Shown here: in pieces, positions 35,066-53,215 of the stretch | Layout of the letters: each line of letters opens with the position of its first letter | Position numbering within the stretch: the stretch's first letter is position 1 | Position numbers and translations under genes: made by a program | The notes under the pieces: model-generated | The model's database searches: none | Seen by the model: the letters and a program-made list of their open reading frames with translations, nothing else | What the model was told of the DNA's origin: nothing | NCBI RefSeq assembly: GCF_030463565.1 | Contig: NC_134675.1 | Span: 12,607,862 to 12,671,861, forward strand | Length of the DNA stretch: 64,000 nucleotides | From: Pelecanus crispus | Lineage: Eukaryota > Chordata > Aves > Pelecaniformes > Pelecanidae | Direction: 5' to 3'

Positions 35066-36001
35066 TTATTGTTGCTCAGGGCCCCATTTGAAATCTTTCT
35101 TCTTCCGGGTCACTTGATAGAGAGGGCTTACGATCTGGCTGTAATTTGGAATATGCATTCTCCAAAAACCCACAATGCCTAAGAAAGCTTGTGTTTCCTT
35201 TTTGCTAGTTGGTGGGGACATGGCTGTTATTTTGTTGATCACAGCCATTGGGATCTGACGACGTCCATCTTGCCATTTTATTCCTAAAAATTGGATCTCC
35301 TGTGCAGGTCCCTTGACCTTACTTTGTTTTATGGCAAAACCAGCCTTCAGAGGGATTTGGACTATTTTCTTTCCCTTTTCAAAAACTTCTTCTGTTGCAT
35401 TGCCCCACACAATGATGTCATCAATATACTGCAGATGTTCTGGAGCTTCACCCTGTTCCAGTGCCGTCTGGATCAGTCCATGGCAAATGGTGGGGCTGTG
35501 CTTCCACCCCTGGGGCAGTCGGTTCCAGGTGTACTGAACACCGCTCCAAGTGAAAGGAAACTGTGGCCTGCACTCTGCTGCCAAAGGGATGGAGAAAAAC
35601 GCATTAGCAATGTCAGTTGTGGCATACCACTTGGCTGCCTTTGACTCCAGTTCATATTGAAGTTCTAGCATGTCTGGCACGGCAGCACTCAGCGGCTGTG
35701 TAACTTCGTTCAGGCCACGATAGTCCACTGTTAGTCTCCACTCCCCATTAGACTTTCGCACTGGCCATATGGGACTGTTAAAGGGTGAGCGAGTCTTGCT
35801 GATCACTCCTTGGCTCTCCAGTCGATGAATAAGGTTATGGATAGGAATCAGGGAGTCTCGGTTGGTGCGATATTGCCGCCTGTGCACAGTTGTGGTAGTG
35901 ATCGGCACCTGTTGTCCTTCGACCCTCAGCAACCGCACAACAGAAGGGTCCTCCGAGAGACCGGGCAAGGTGGACAGATGTTTCATTTCCTCTGTCTCCA
36001 A
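35066..36001 (-). pseudogene. pol: P2 pol: reverse transcriptase
   Basis: A 311-residue frame covers the palm and fingers. It has SPFNSPIWPVRKSNGEWR, VDYRGLNEVT (template grip), YATTDIANAFFSIPL (first catalytic Asp), LPQGWKHSPTICH and the catalytic box QYIDDIIVWG at about residue 192. It ends at a CAA-to-TAA stop just after GPEQQ. Upstream, an 11-bp deletion near 36030-36050 (compare P4 56411-56437) shifts it out of frame from protease. The RT core looks undamaged in this copy. Confidence 0.92.
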
Positions 36002-36029
36002 GGCAGCTGTACCAAAAGCCCACCAGTAC

Positions 36030-36350
36030 CCTTCTGGATCCTCTCCTAAGGTAATCTATGCCGAGGATGCATGGAGCATCTGGGCCAGTCAAAGTGGGGT
36101 GCTTCTGCTACTCATTCCCACTTAGGCTCACTTTGTCCTCCAGTACAGTGAGCTGTTGGGATCGACCTGTCACTCCAGAAATACAAATGGGTTCTGCCCC
36201 TCTATAGTTTGATGGCATTAGGGTACACTGTGCACCAGTGTCCACTAGAGCCTTATACTCCTGTGGGTCTGATGTGCCAGGCCATCGAATCCCCACAGTC
36301 CAGTAAACCCAGTTGTCCCTTTCCTCCACCTGGCTGGAGGCAGGGCCCCT
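36030..36350 (-). pseudogene. pro: P2 pro: retroviral aspartic protease
   Basis: YKALVDTGAQCTLMP holds the DTG active-site triplet, and CILGIDYLRR downstream fits the second conserved protease segment. The frame is the same as the gag C-terminus and is separated from it only by TAG 36351-36353. A second TAG at 36108-36110 (GNE, stop, QKH) interrupts the protease and is also present in P4. Confidence 0.88.
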
Positions 36351-36578
36351 CTAACACTGGTCACAGTATTCGCTGTTCACTTCCTGTAAATGTGAATCAA
36401 AAGTCCCCTGATCAAGGTCGGAAGTAAAATTAGCCCTCTTACTCTGTCTGGGGAACTGCTTACTGGAAACTGGAGCTGCAATTTTCCTGGGAGAACCGCC
36501 TTTTGTAAAAGTTTTTCCTTGCAACTCACGCACCCATGCCTCTAGGGTCGAGCTAGATTTTCCATCCCACTTCCTCAT
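36351..36578 (-). pseudogene. gag: P2 gag C-terminal region
   Basis: Basic, serine-rich sequence (KIAAPVSSKQFPRQSKRANF) ending EYCDQC and then TAG 36351-36353, after which protease continues in the same frame. No CCHC zinc knuckle is visible. Sequence between 36579 and 37132 is gag in broken frames, including a conserved piece at 36807-36992 (LEVIYSDLNNEQL). Confidence 0.78.
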
Positions 36579-37132
36579 GTCCTCTCCGTGGTCACACAGG
36601 TAAAACCACAGGGTGCCCCTTGGTGTATATCCTTTATATCCTCTCTTCTGAGCAGGACGTTGACTCCTAACGTCTGAGATAGTGGTCTGTACAGGTGGGG
36701 AGTAGGATATATCCTCTCTGATTTGCTGTACCTTCAGGGACAGTTTCTCTACAGCCGAGACACAGGCCCGTAGGGAGGAAGAGTTACTTTCTTCGTATTC
36801 CCGGACTCAGCTCGTCACTTCATCCACCGTTGGTGCCTCGTCATCTTTCCAGGCCACTATTGCCAACGAGTTGCTATACGATGCTGGTGCATTCTGTAGC
36901 ACCTTCTGCCACATGGGTCGTGTGCACCTGACTTCATCTGGATCTTTGGATAACTGCTCATTGTTCAAGTCACTATAAATCACCTCCAGCATGCCTAATT
37001 CCCTCAGGGACTGGATACCTTTCTCTACAGTGGTCCATTTGCCTGGGCTGAGGGTTTGTGCCCCTTTTCCAATTGCTTTGTCAATGCCCCCTTCCCTAGA
37101 ACGGGATCCCAGCTGTTTGGCTTCCTTACCCT

Positions 37133-38113
37133 CTAATTCTTGGCTACTGGCCCTGTTATCCCAGCATCAGAGCAGCCAGGTGACAATGTGCTCGCCTGGA
37201 CGACGACTCGACTGAAATTTTTTCGCATACCTCGCAGCTCACTCAAGGATAAGGATCGGGTGGTTTCCATCTCATTTACTAGTTCTTCCTCCTCTTCTTC
37301 CTCTCCTTGTGATGGCCCTGTTTTTTCATCATCCCTCTCTAAACGAGCCGACTTTTGCTTCCAAGATTTCTTTTTGGGTATGGAGGCAACTGATACTGGC
37401 ACGGATTGGTTCCCTGGTGTAGCCGCAGTGCCTGTTGCCAGGGTTGGAGTAGCCACAGTGCCTGTCGCTTTGTCATCAGATCCAGAGTCCTCCTCTTCCC
37501 CTTGAGGGTACTGAATAATGTTGAACAGGGCTTGATGGGCATGGGCCAGCTCCCAGCACATTGCAGTGATTTGTGTCTCTCTGGAGTTGCCAGGGTGACA
37601 ACATACTTTTTCCAAATACTTTACTAGTTCTTCAGGATTCTGCACTTGTTCAGGGGTGAAGTTCCAAAACACTGGAGGTGCCCACTGTCCTAGGTACTTG
37701 CCCATACTATTCCACACACCCTGCCACTCATAACTATCCAGCCTTGGGGTGGATCTCTGGATGATATTCTTAAATTGATTACTAACCTTTGTCAAAACAG
37801 AAACAGTATTCCCAAGAAATAGCAATAGATGTATATTAACTACCCAGGTATGTTCAAGATACTGAAAAGTTGTAATGAAGGAGGAAACATCATAGAAGAA
37901 GGTAGCAAAGGTGCCACTCTGTATTTCCTCCACAACAAGCCTCTCGAAGGAAGAGGTATAATTGCTAATTCTCTCCATGAGGTGGTACCCCAAGTACAGT
38001 AATGGCTTCAGTAGAAACCCCAGATACCAAATAATGGTAAAGGTCAGTGTTTTAATAACAAATCTCCCAGGCAAAACATCATGAATCACTGCAGAGCATA
38101 GCACACTGCACAA
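37133..38113 (-). pseudogene. gag: P2 gag N-terminal two thirds
   Basis: A 326-residue frame. It has a hydrophobic N-terminal region (residues 20-45), a central part (WAPPVFWNFTPEQVQNPEEL), a TATGTVATPT-type Ala/Thr/Pro linker, a basic patch (PKKKSWKQKSARL), an acidic run and a conserved SLSELRGMRKNFSR motif near the end. P4 and, in part, P1 carry homologous sequence. The gag role comes from position between leader and protease; I cannot assign matrix or capsid boundaries. The start codon is uncertain. Confidence 0.78.
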
Positions 38114-38247
38114 ACCAATACCAATCTAACATGTACAAAAAAAAAGGAGCACGGTGCAGATCAGATGAACTAATATTGTGACCGGCAACTGTTAACAGAT
38201 TCCTTAATACGCTCTGGTTAATCTGTTATTATCTCAAACCCTTTGTT

Positions 38248-38265
38248 GCCCCACGTTGGGCGCCA
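38248..38265 (-). promoter_or_regulatory. Primer-binding site of P2 (tRNA-Lys type)
   Basis: On the minus strand TGGCGCCCAACGTGGGGC lies 8 bases after the 5' LTR end. It matches the tRNA-Lys-type site known from betaretroviruses. P4 carries a mutated form at 59069-59086. Confidence 0.88.
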
Positions 38266-38273
38266 AAAAGGAC

Positions 38274-38832
38274 TGTCATTATTTAGCCCCAGACAGCAGC
38301 TAAGCACCACGCAGCTGCTTGCTCGCTCCCCTTGCCCCAGTGGGATTGGGGGAGAGAATCAGAGGAGTAAGAGTGAGAAACACTCCTGGGTTGAGATAAG
38401 AACAGTTTAATAATTGAAATAAAGTAAAATAGTAATGATAATAATAACAAAATAATAATAATATACAAAACAAGTGATGCACAGTGCAATTGCTCACCAC
38501 CCACCGACTGATACCCAGACAGTCCCCCAGCAGCGATCGCTCCCCCTGGCCACCCCCCCCCCCCCAGTTTATATACTGAGCATGACATCATATGGTATGG
38601 AATAGCCCTTTGGTCAGTTTGCATCAACTATTCTGGCTGTGCCCCCTCCCAGTTTTCTTGAGCACCTGGCAGAGCATGGGAAGCTGAAAAGTCCTTGACT
38701 AGCATAAGCAGTACTTAGCAACAACACACTGATGTTTTAGTTATCAGCATTCTTCTCATACTAAATCCAAAACACAGCACTATGCCTGCTACTAGGAAGA
38801 AAATTAACTCTATCCCAGCTGAAACCAGGGCA
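38274..38832 (-). mobile_element. 5' LTR of P2
   Basis: Minus-strand LTR of the TGTCCTGG family, here opening TGCCCTGG and ending AATAATGACA. The CRE has decayed to TGATGTCA (38583-38590 on the plus strand reads TGACATCA). A C-run replaces part of the G-rich stretch after TATA. Confidence 0.92.
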
Positions 38833-40382
38833 ACTATCCAAGAACTAGTAATTAAATACCCACGTGTAAGTAAAAATGATTGATCTAAGTCTCAGCCACA
38901 GCACTGACAATAACTATCTTCCCAGAGCCAAAGCTTAGCAGGGTCAGGAAAACCTTAGCTTAGCTCAAGGAAAACCTACAACATTGTTCATTCATTAGTT
39001 GGCCTTTTTTGAATCAGTACTAACTTGATGTGCTCTGCACTGTGAGAGAAGGTGAAATGTCAGCAGAAATTATGCATTTGGGACAAGAAAAATTAATTGT
39101 TTTTGCAGGCTGTAAAATTGAAGGGGAGCTGATCAAGAACTAAACTGCAAGGCTATGCAGCAGCCATGCCCCCTACTGACAAGGGCTGCTTTCTTCTCCT
39201 CTCTCCCCCCTCTGCCTGACAGTCAAGGAGCAAGAGGGGAGGGATGGCAAGGGCACCAAGTATAAACTGTATGCGAGTATGCAAGGAAGGCTGTTTCAGG
39301 TGGTGCAGGACAAACGGGAAGAACATAACGAAAACAAGAAAGCAGAGAAAGCTGGAGAGATTTTTCTCATTTTTGAAACCCTTACTTATCTGTTGTTACA
39401 AGTAACAAATAGATTTAGACAGACAACTTCAAGTCTTATTAACCCCTACCTCCCAAAGTCATATTGCTGACAAAACAGTGGGTTTTTTTCATGCACTGGT
39501 TGCACAACTAAGTACAACTCTGATCTACTCCAGGGAAGCTGCATTTTGTGTGTTTTGTAAAAACAGACAAACCTTAGTGATGAATTTTGGCTACAGAAAA
39601 AAGAAAAACCACCAAACAAACAAACAAAAAAACCAAAAAAGTACTACATGTTAAAAGATGGTCATTGTTAATTTCAGTTTAATTTATGCAGCCTAAGAAT
39701 ACAAATGTTGGTGAGGTATATGAAAAGTGTTAAGTGCAATTGTAAAGATGAAATCTAATTGACATTTCTTTTTTTGGCAACAATTTATTAGCTTTACAGG
39801 AAGAGCTGTGTGCAAAGTACTCATCTTGAAAGACTTTGTTTTGAACAACTAGAAGTATCTAATATTTGAAAATATTTGTTACATTTCTCCAGTTAATGGA
39901 AAAATAGAAAGAACTCTTGTCTTTTTATTGTTTCTTTATGATTAATGGCCAAATCACCCTCAATTTTTACATCTGAACAATGAACTCCTTATCTCCTTTC
40001 TTTATCAAAAGATCTGAATACTGAATCCATACGGCTATACTCCAAACTTCCACTAAACCTCATTTCCAATTACAGAGAAAGGCAGTTATATCTCCAGGGT
40101 GCAGTCCTGATTTACTTCAGAGTCAGCGGAAGACAACCTCTTCCACAAAGTAGAGATGTCCTCTGACACTTCCATCTAGATCCTTTCTGTACCAAGTTAA
40201 GTCAAAAACAACAGTTACTTATATTTGATTCAAGGCTACAAAATCAACAAGAGACTACTTCAGAGGACAGACTAATTAACTTTTTTGCATACTTTCTCCC
40301 CAAAAATCTTACAGTATAATCTCTAGTGATGCCAGATAATTAGCTTTATTGGGGGGGGAGAGGAGCAAATACATTATGTTCA

Positions 40383-46960
<6,578 letters not shown>

Positions 46961-48903
46961 TCAACTACCATTCCTGTAAAACATGAAAAACAGACTCATC
47001 CCCTATTAGCTTCGACACTTAGTCTCTGCTCTTCGAAGAGCAGGGAAACTTCAGGAAAGTGATACAAAACAAAACAGCAAGATATCAAGAACTGAGAGAT
47101 ATAAAGTGGAGTTTATATGCAGTCAAAATAAACTTATTACATTTTTAAGACATCAAGCATTTGGCATCACCGACATCACACAGGCTTATTTGAGTTTCCT
47201 GAGAAATATTAACATGATTTTACATCCATAAACAATATGGCACCGATGAAGTAATAATAACCTGAAAAATCAATATTACATAAAATATGGAGTATATTGG
47301 AAATTAAAAGTCCAAACACAAATGTGGCAATCAGTACAAACCACAGAACAGATTTTTCAGCTTGAATATAGTAAACCAAAAGACAAAAGTTTTCAAGCAA
47401 ATATTTGGAACAGCTATTAGTTTGTCATTTAAATCCTTTGAAAACATACTTCTAAAACTTGATGTATGTTATTCTTATATGGACTGCAAAACTGCAAGCC
47501 ACATTTATTCTATGAACCACACCACATCTACCATGCTTTTTCATCTATATTTCTACATTGACCGCTGTCTGCTTAAATGACGGAACAGAATATTTGACCC
47601 AACACATTTACTCAATATCTAGAAATACATGTATTGACTTTGGTACTCCATTGCTCAACAATTATGACACCCCCCCCCCCCAATCTTATAAAAAGGATTC
47701 TATTTTAATTACAGAGTAGCCAACAGTTAAATATTAAAAAACATGCAAGAACAGTATCTAAGACAAAACAAAATAATTCTGAGAAATTATTTGTCTTTTG
47801 AGAAATGATTGCGGAAACACTTGGTATGATCCAGAAAGACCTTCCAAAACTCCTCTAGTGATGCATCTCTGTGAAAACATTCACTTTGGGATTCTTTAGA
47901 GAAAAGTACATGAAACAAGAAAAAATAAAAATAAAAAAAAAGGAGAGAACACTCCCTTTCATAAAATTTATCCTAACCAGTAACAAAGACTAGCTTAAAT
48001 CAAGAGCAATACAATTTTATTCTATTCACAAATAAAAGCTGCCAATGTACAGAGGTATCAGATGCATACATCTGAAGTCTGCTAAACACACAAACCAGTC
48101 ACTAACACATGCCATTAAATATAGATTTCTAGGAACATGATAATATTTGTTTCCATTTAGCACTTAGCTATTTTCAAGAGCTGTATTATACAGATGACCA
48201 ATACTTCTGAAAATTCTACAAAAGCTCTGAATCTCTAGAAAGTAATTACTGAAATATGTCACAGATTTATTTTAAAGGCCATAAATATAAGGTTGGAAAG
48301 GCATTTGAGAAGTTATCTAATCAGCCTTCTACTCAGAGCTGATAGGAGAGTAGCTGATACTCCCAAAGTCAGTCAGCCATTCTGTAAATTAAGATTTTGG
48401 TTGGCACCACACATTTCTTTGCCAAAAAACATGCAAGATAAGGTGCAGTATTTGCTTGACCAAAAAAAAAAAAAAAACCAACCCCAAAACAAAAAAAAAA
48501 AACACACCAAAAAAACACCACCCCACCCACAACAACAAAAAAAAAAAGACTCCTACATTCTACTATTTTCAATCAAATAGCCTCTTTACATAAAAATAAT
48601 TTTTGAAATCAGACAACACATATGCAAACTAAAAATCTATTGGACAAACCTACAGCTGTGGCATGATAAATATACACTTTTTTCTATTCACAAAAAGTGT
48701 TATTATGCAAACAATTCAAGCACTAGAAATTTTTTTTTCCCTTGTTTAGTAATGAAAACTGAATTTATTTTTAAAGTGAGTATTTTTCAACAAAGTGACG
48801 TTAACTACACCACTCCCAGTAGCAATTACCAGATGTAAACTCCTCTGCTCCAGCAGTTATTCAACATATATGGCCTCAGGCTGTGGGCTGCAGAGAAATA
48901 CAG

Positions 48904-49050
48904 GATCATAGGATAATTCAGGTTGGAAGGGACCATAGGAGATCTCTAGTCCAACCTCCTGCTCAAAGCAGGTTCAGCTATGAAGTCAGATCAAGTTGCT
49001 CAGGGTTCTATCCAGGCAAGTCCTGAAAACCTCCAAGGATAGAGACAGTT
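48904..49050 (-). mobile_element. Old CR1 3' fragment
   Basis: Minus-strand CR1 3' end (ATCATAGGATAATTCAGGTT, then TCTAGTCCAACCTCC) of an older subfamily, about 150 bp. Confidence 0.82.
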
Positions 49051-50877
49051 TTTAATCAAGTGATCCTGAAAGTCAGCTCAAAAAGATTATGGTCTTCATA
49101 AATGGAACTGCTTGCTCTAGTTGACTAGATGACATTAAAGTCGTAGAACGTATACTGCCTCACCTTCTGTTCTGGGTTTTTTGGTGGGTTTTTTTTTTCC
49201 CAGGCTCAGTTTGCAGGTGATCCACAAGAGAAGGAATATCATATTTCAATATACAGCGATTATACTGCTATTAAACAGTGAGGAAAAAGATATTTTATAA
49301 CAGTGTCATCCTGAACATTTTTCAATCCATTAAACTGATCTTTCCAGATAGTTCAGGCAGATAGACTGATCGTTTTTGGCACTTACTGCAAAGACCTCAA
49401 ACAACTGAAGGAACCTTCACAGAAGGTCAGTTTAGCACACAACAGTCTAACTAAATCATCCTTTAAATTAACTCAAACTTCCTGGTGTACCTGAAACAGA
49501 GTAGAAGCAGACATTTATCTTCAACATTGCAAACAGCTCCTTGACACCTACTTTAAATGGCATACAGCATAACTAGAAAAAGGTGCACAAAGGTGCACAA
49601 AAGAGAAACAATAATGCTCAGCATTATAGAACTAGTGCCTATTAAAGAGGCTATAGATGGACAGTGAAGAAAAGGGGTAGAGAGAATAATAACATACATA
49701 AAGGGAGAAGAGCAATATAGAATAATGTACTATTTGCAGAGGAAACAATTATTTTTTTTCTTTTTCCACAGACAAGAACTAGAAGGTGGTAAATGAAGCT
49801 AGCTCATGGGTTGGAAAAGTCAAAGGCCAACTTCTTTTCTATGTTTCTATTCAACTGTTTTTATAGGAAGGCAAAAGTTTAAAAACACACACACACACAC
49901 CCCCCTTTAAAAAATGAGTTAAATTCATAGGAGATTGATAATGAAGTTTGACAGACAGCAATGGATCTGTAAGCCATGCATGGCCTGGGAAGCCCCCACC
50001 CAGTTGAAGTCAGTGTACACTGGAGGAATAGTCATTCCATGTTCCCTGAACATGGCCTGACCATTGCCAGTTACAGGTTATGGAACAAGGATTTGGTTTG
50101 AACTTTTAACACCGTTCTCATATTATATTCCAAACACCTAACAGTCTCAAAACACTTAGACTGAAGATCAAAGATCACTATTTATAGATGCAAGTCATTC
50201 CACTATTTAATGCTCTTAAATAGCACTAGTATTCTCACAAATACACCACCAAATATTTTTGCTTTATCTGTCTTCCTACAAGTCTTTTATAATTTTATAA
50301 ACATCCTAACTCAATGAAATACTTATTTCATTAAAGTTGCTAAGCGGGGGGGGGGAGAAGTCTTACAAGGCAGGGAATTATTTTTATCTGACAGCAATCA
50401 CACTAGAATAGCACTTTAAGCTATGAATAGCTCGCAAGACAAAATTTTAAATCTACATTGATTCAAAGATCAAAAGAATGTTTACAGCTGTCATGTTTAT
50501 TTAAACAAAGACAGCACAAAAGCATTTTTTGTCAGAGCTGACCTAGAAATTTTCAAGTAAAAACTAATTTTGCTAGACAAGCATAAAGGGAAATGAAAAT
50601 GAAGTTTATAACAGAAACTTGTTACCATATTAACATTAAAAACTCAGACTTTCCACTCAGGTATGGCAAAGCACAGAGCTAAGACTAAGATCCTCTTTCT
50701 GCTTAAAGAATAAGTTATCCAAAATCCATGTTCATTAGACCATTTCTCTCCCACCACCTCTTGTAGCATTTATTCACTTTCTCCTCTTCCCATGCCTCTT
50801 ACCTAATTCCCAAGTTCACACATGTCTTCCTGTTCAGTTATCCATTAATCACTTGAAACTCTCACTTATTAAATACT

Positions 50878-51053
50878 GTCATAGAATCATAGAATGGTTT
50901 GGGTCAGAAGGGACCTTTAGAGATCATCTAGCCCAACCCCCCTGCAGTGAGCAGGGACAGCTTTAACTAGATCAGGTTGCTCAGAGCCCCATCCACCCTG
51001 ATCTTGAATGTTTCTAGGAATGGGGCCTCTACTACCTCTCTGGGCATCCTGTA
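50878..51053 (-). mobile_element. CR1 3' fragment
   Basis: Minus-strand CR1 terminus (ATAGAATCATAGAATGGTTT) and about 175 bp of 3' UTR and ORF2 end, related to the subfamily of 3137-4832. Confidence 0.9.
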
Positions 51054-53215
51054 ATGATGATAATCTTCTAATGATGGCCCTGTGCCTCAATGTTACCCAA
51101 CCTACGTTATCTTCCACTCCCTGCTTTTACCTTGCCTCTTCAGCTGCACTTCCCCACAATCAAACTGTGACACTCTCTCCTACTGCAGCCCCCTTCCCCA
51201 CCTCATCTTACCGTGACATGTAATACATTATAAACCTGTAAGTGAAAAGTTAAAGATCTGAATTTCTGTGGCCCTCATGGATTTCCTTAGAAGTTCCTGA
51301 AGTTTCCTTGCATGAAACTTCAAAATCATTTCACTTAAGCACAAAACAGCCAACCTTCATGAAGCGGTCAGTTACCTCTTACATTGTTCTACTCAGCTTC
51401 CAGGCAATTGTCAAGCTAGTAAATTGCAGATGCCATTTCACATTTATAGACATTACATACCTCAAAATAACAAGAAAGTCTCTTTAATGGATTACAGAGT
51501 GAAGATAAAAAAAAATACTTCATAAAAATGAGGACAAAATACTTATATGAGACCATGTAATGTTTTACTTCAGAATACTTTCTTTGTTTTACCCGTAAGA
51601 GTTACTAAAAATCTCTTCCCACTACAGAAATATACATTCTCTCTCTAATTTTCAGTTAACTCCTAATAGGAGAGCAGCAGTTCTACTATACCTGGCACAG
51701 ACCAGAAAAGGGTGGGGAAGAGTTAAAAATCCATGAAAATCTCTGATTCAAAAGAAAGGAAAAGAAAAGAAGCACTTGCAGAGTTCCAACCCTGAGGCTT
51801 CAAGATACATACATGGTAATAAAAAAAAAAATAATGTGTTTAATTAACTTGGTTAAGGCCACCTGTTTACAGAACCTTCTACAGAACAACATAGACTGTG
51901 GCTGCCAATGCATTCCTTGATCTAACCCAGTGAGTCTCAATCTATTATAGATTACTTTGCAGACCACAGAGCCATGGCAAATAGAAATCAGCTTTATAAG
52001 TCTTTTAAAAAAGCATCATAAAGCCATGTAATAGTCTGTGAACATAACCAAGGGTTACAATAGCCTGCTACCATAAAATAAAATATTTATTTATTTTAGC
52101 AACAACAGGCCCCTCAGGCCCATCCTCAGATCCATACAGACTCATATTCAGTATTAGAGGTCAGCGTTAGGTCAAAGTCTTGGCCTTGACTCAGACTCAA
52201 TTTACATTTATGAAGAACCACAACAGCAGAGCTTCTCTGAGATAATGCATGTAACACTGCCCAGTCTAAACTTCTCTTTCTAAATGCCTTTTCAGTTTGT
52301 ATTCAGACTTAAGATTACTCCTTAAACCCTCACCTAGCACCCTCTACTTAAAAGCAAAACAAAAGATCTATTGTAACCAAACTGAAATAAACCAAAGGGG
52401 AACCTTCTGAAGGAGAAACATCACCAGAGTTACCTGAAACCCTGAATTCCTGTTCTCAGGAAATTCCAAATTCTTCTTCTATGAAAGACACAAAAAGACT
52501 TCAAAACTTAGTAAAGAATGCAATTTCTGAAACTTCATTTAGAGACAGCAAAAATAAAATGTTGTTTTAACCCTTTTTAGGAATGGTAGACCCATCAGAA
52601 GGGGAGCTGGCCAAACTGGAAAGTAACAGAAAGCCAAGACAGACAACAGTTACAGTTCCTGAGGAGTCCAAAAGTCCTAGCTCTGAGGCAATATATCTGA
52701 CAGTCTATCAAGACATGAAACCTCTAACTTAATGGTTTCTAAGCTATGAGGCACAATCTAGGTTAGAGAAAGCTTTCACTTTAGCAAAGGGTAAATTCTG
52801 AATTTACAGGTAGCCTGTTTTCTATTAGAAGAATATTTCAGCCAGCTCTACTTGGATGCTGAAAGACAGAAAAATGAGACTTCCTGAACTGTGCTGGAGT
52901 TTGCTATTACTTTTATTACTTCTGCATAGATGGCATTCAAATAATGTGTCAATGGCAGCAATATAAAAGCTCTGAGACATAAAACTATTGTTTTGTTTAT
53001 CCATAAACAACTATCTAGCTTTCCCAAACAATGGTTTCTTCCTTGCCATCTATTCTTTCTGATATGCGGTAGACTATTCTTACGGCATGTTCTCAGAAAT
53101 CACAGATGACAAACATACTGGAAAATATTCTATGCCTACTGGCATCATGGGAAGTTATTGAAAGCAATTATCTCCAGCTCTCATTAATGATCCTCACAAA
53201 ATTTACATGCCAGCA

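Larger units (their letters stand above)
32886..38832 (-). mobile_element. Provirus P2: ERVL-like, most complete copy, in GOLPH3 intron 3
   Basis: Minus strand: 5' LTR (38832-38274), primer-binding site (38265-38248), leader, gag, protease, RT, RNase H, integrase and a 3' end with polypurine-like sequence near 32890. No envelope gene is visible. The pol motifs (HIPNYSQIVSPLYQVT, PLGFWSRG) resemble class III ERVL, whereas the 18-nt primer-binding site is of the tRNA-Lys type I associate with class II. Many lesions make it inactive. It lies in the same sense as GOLPH3. Confidence 0.92.
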
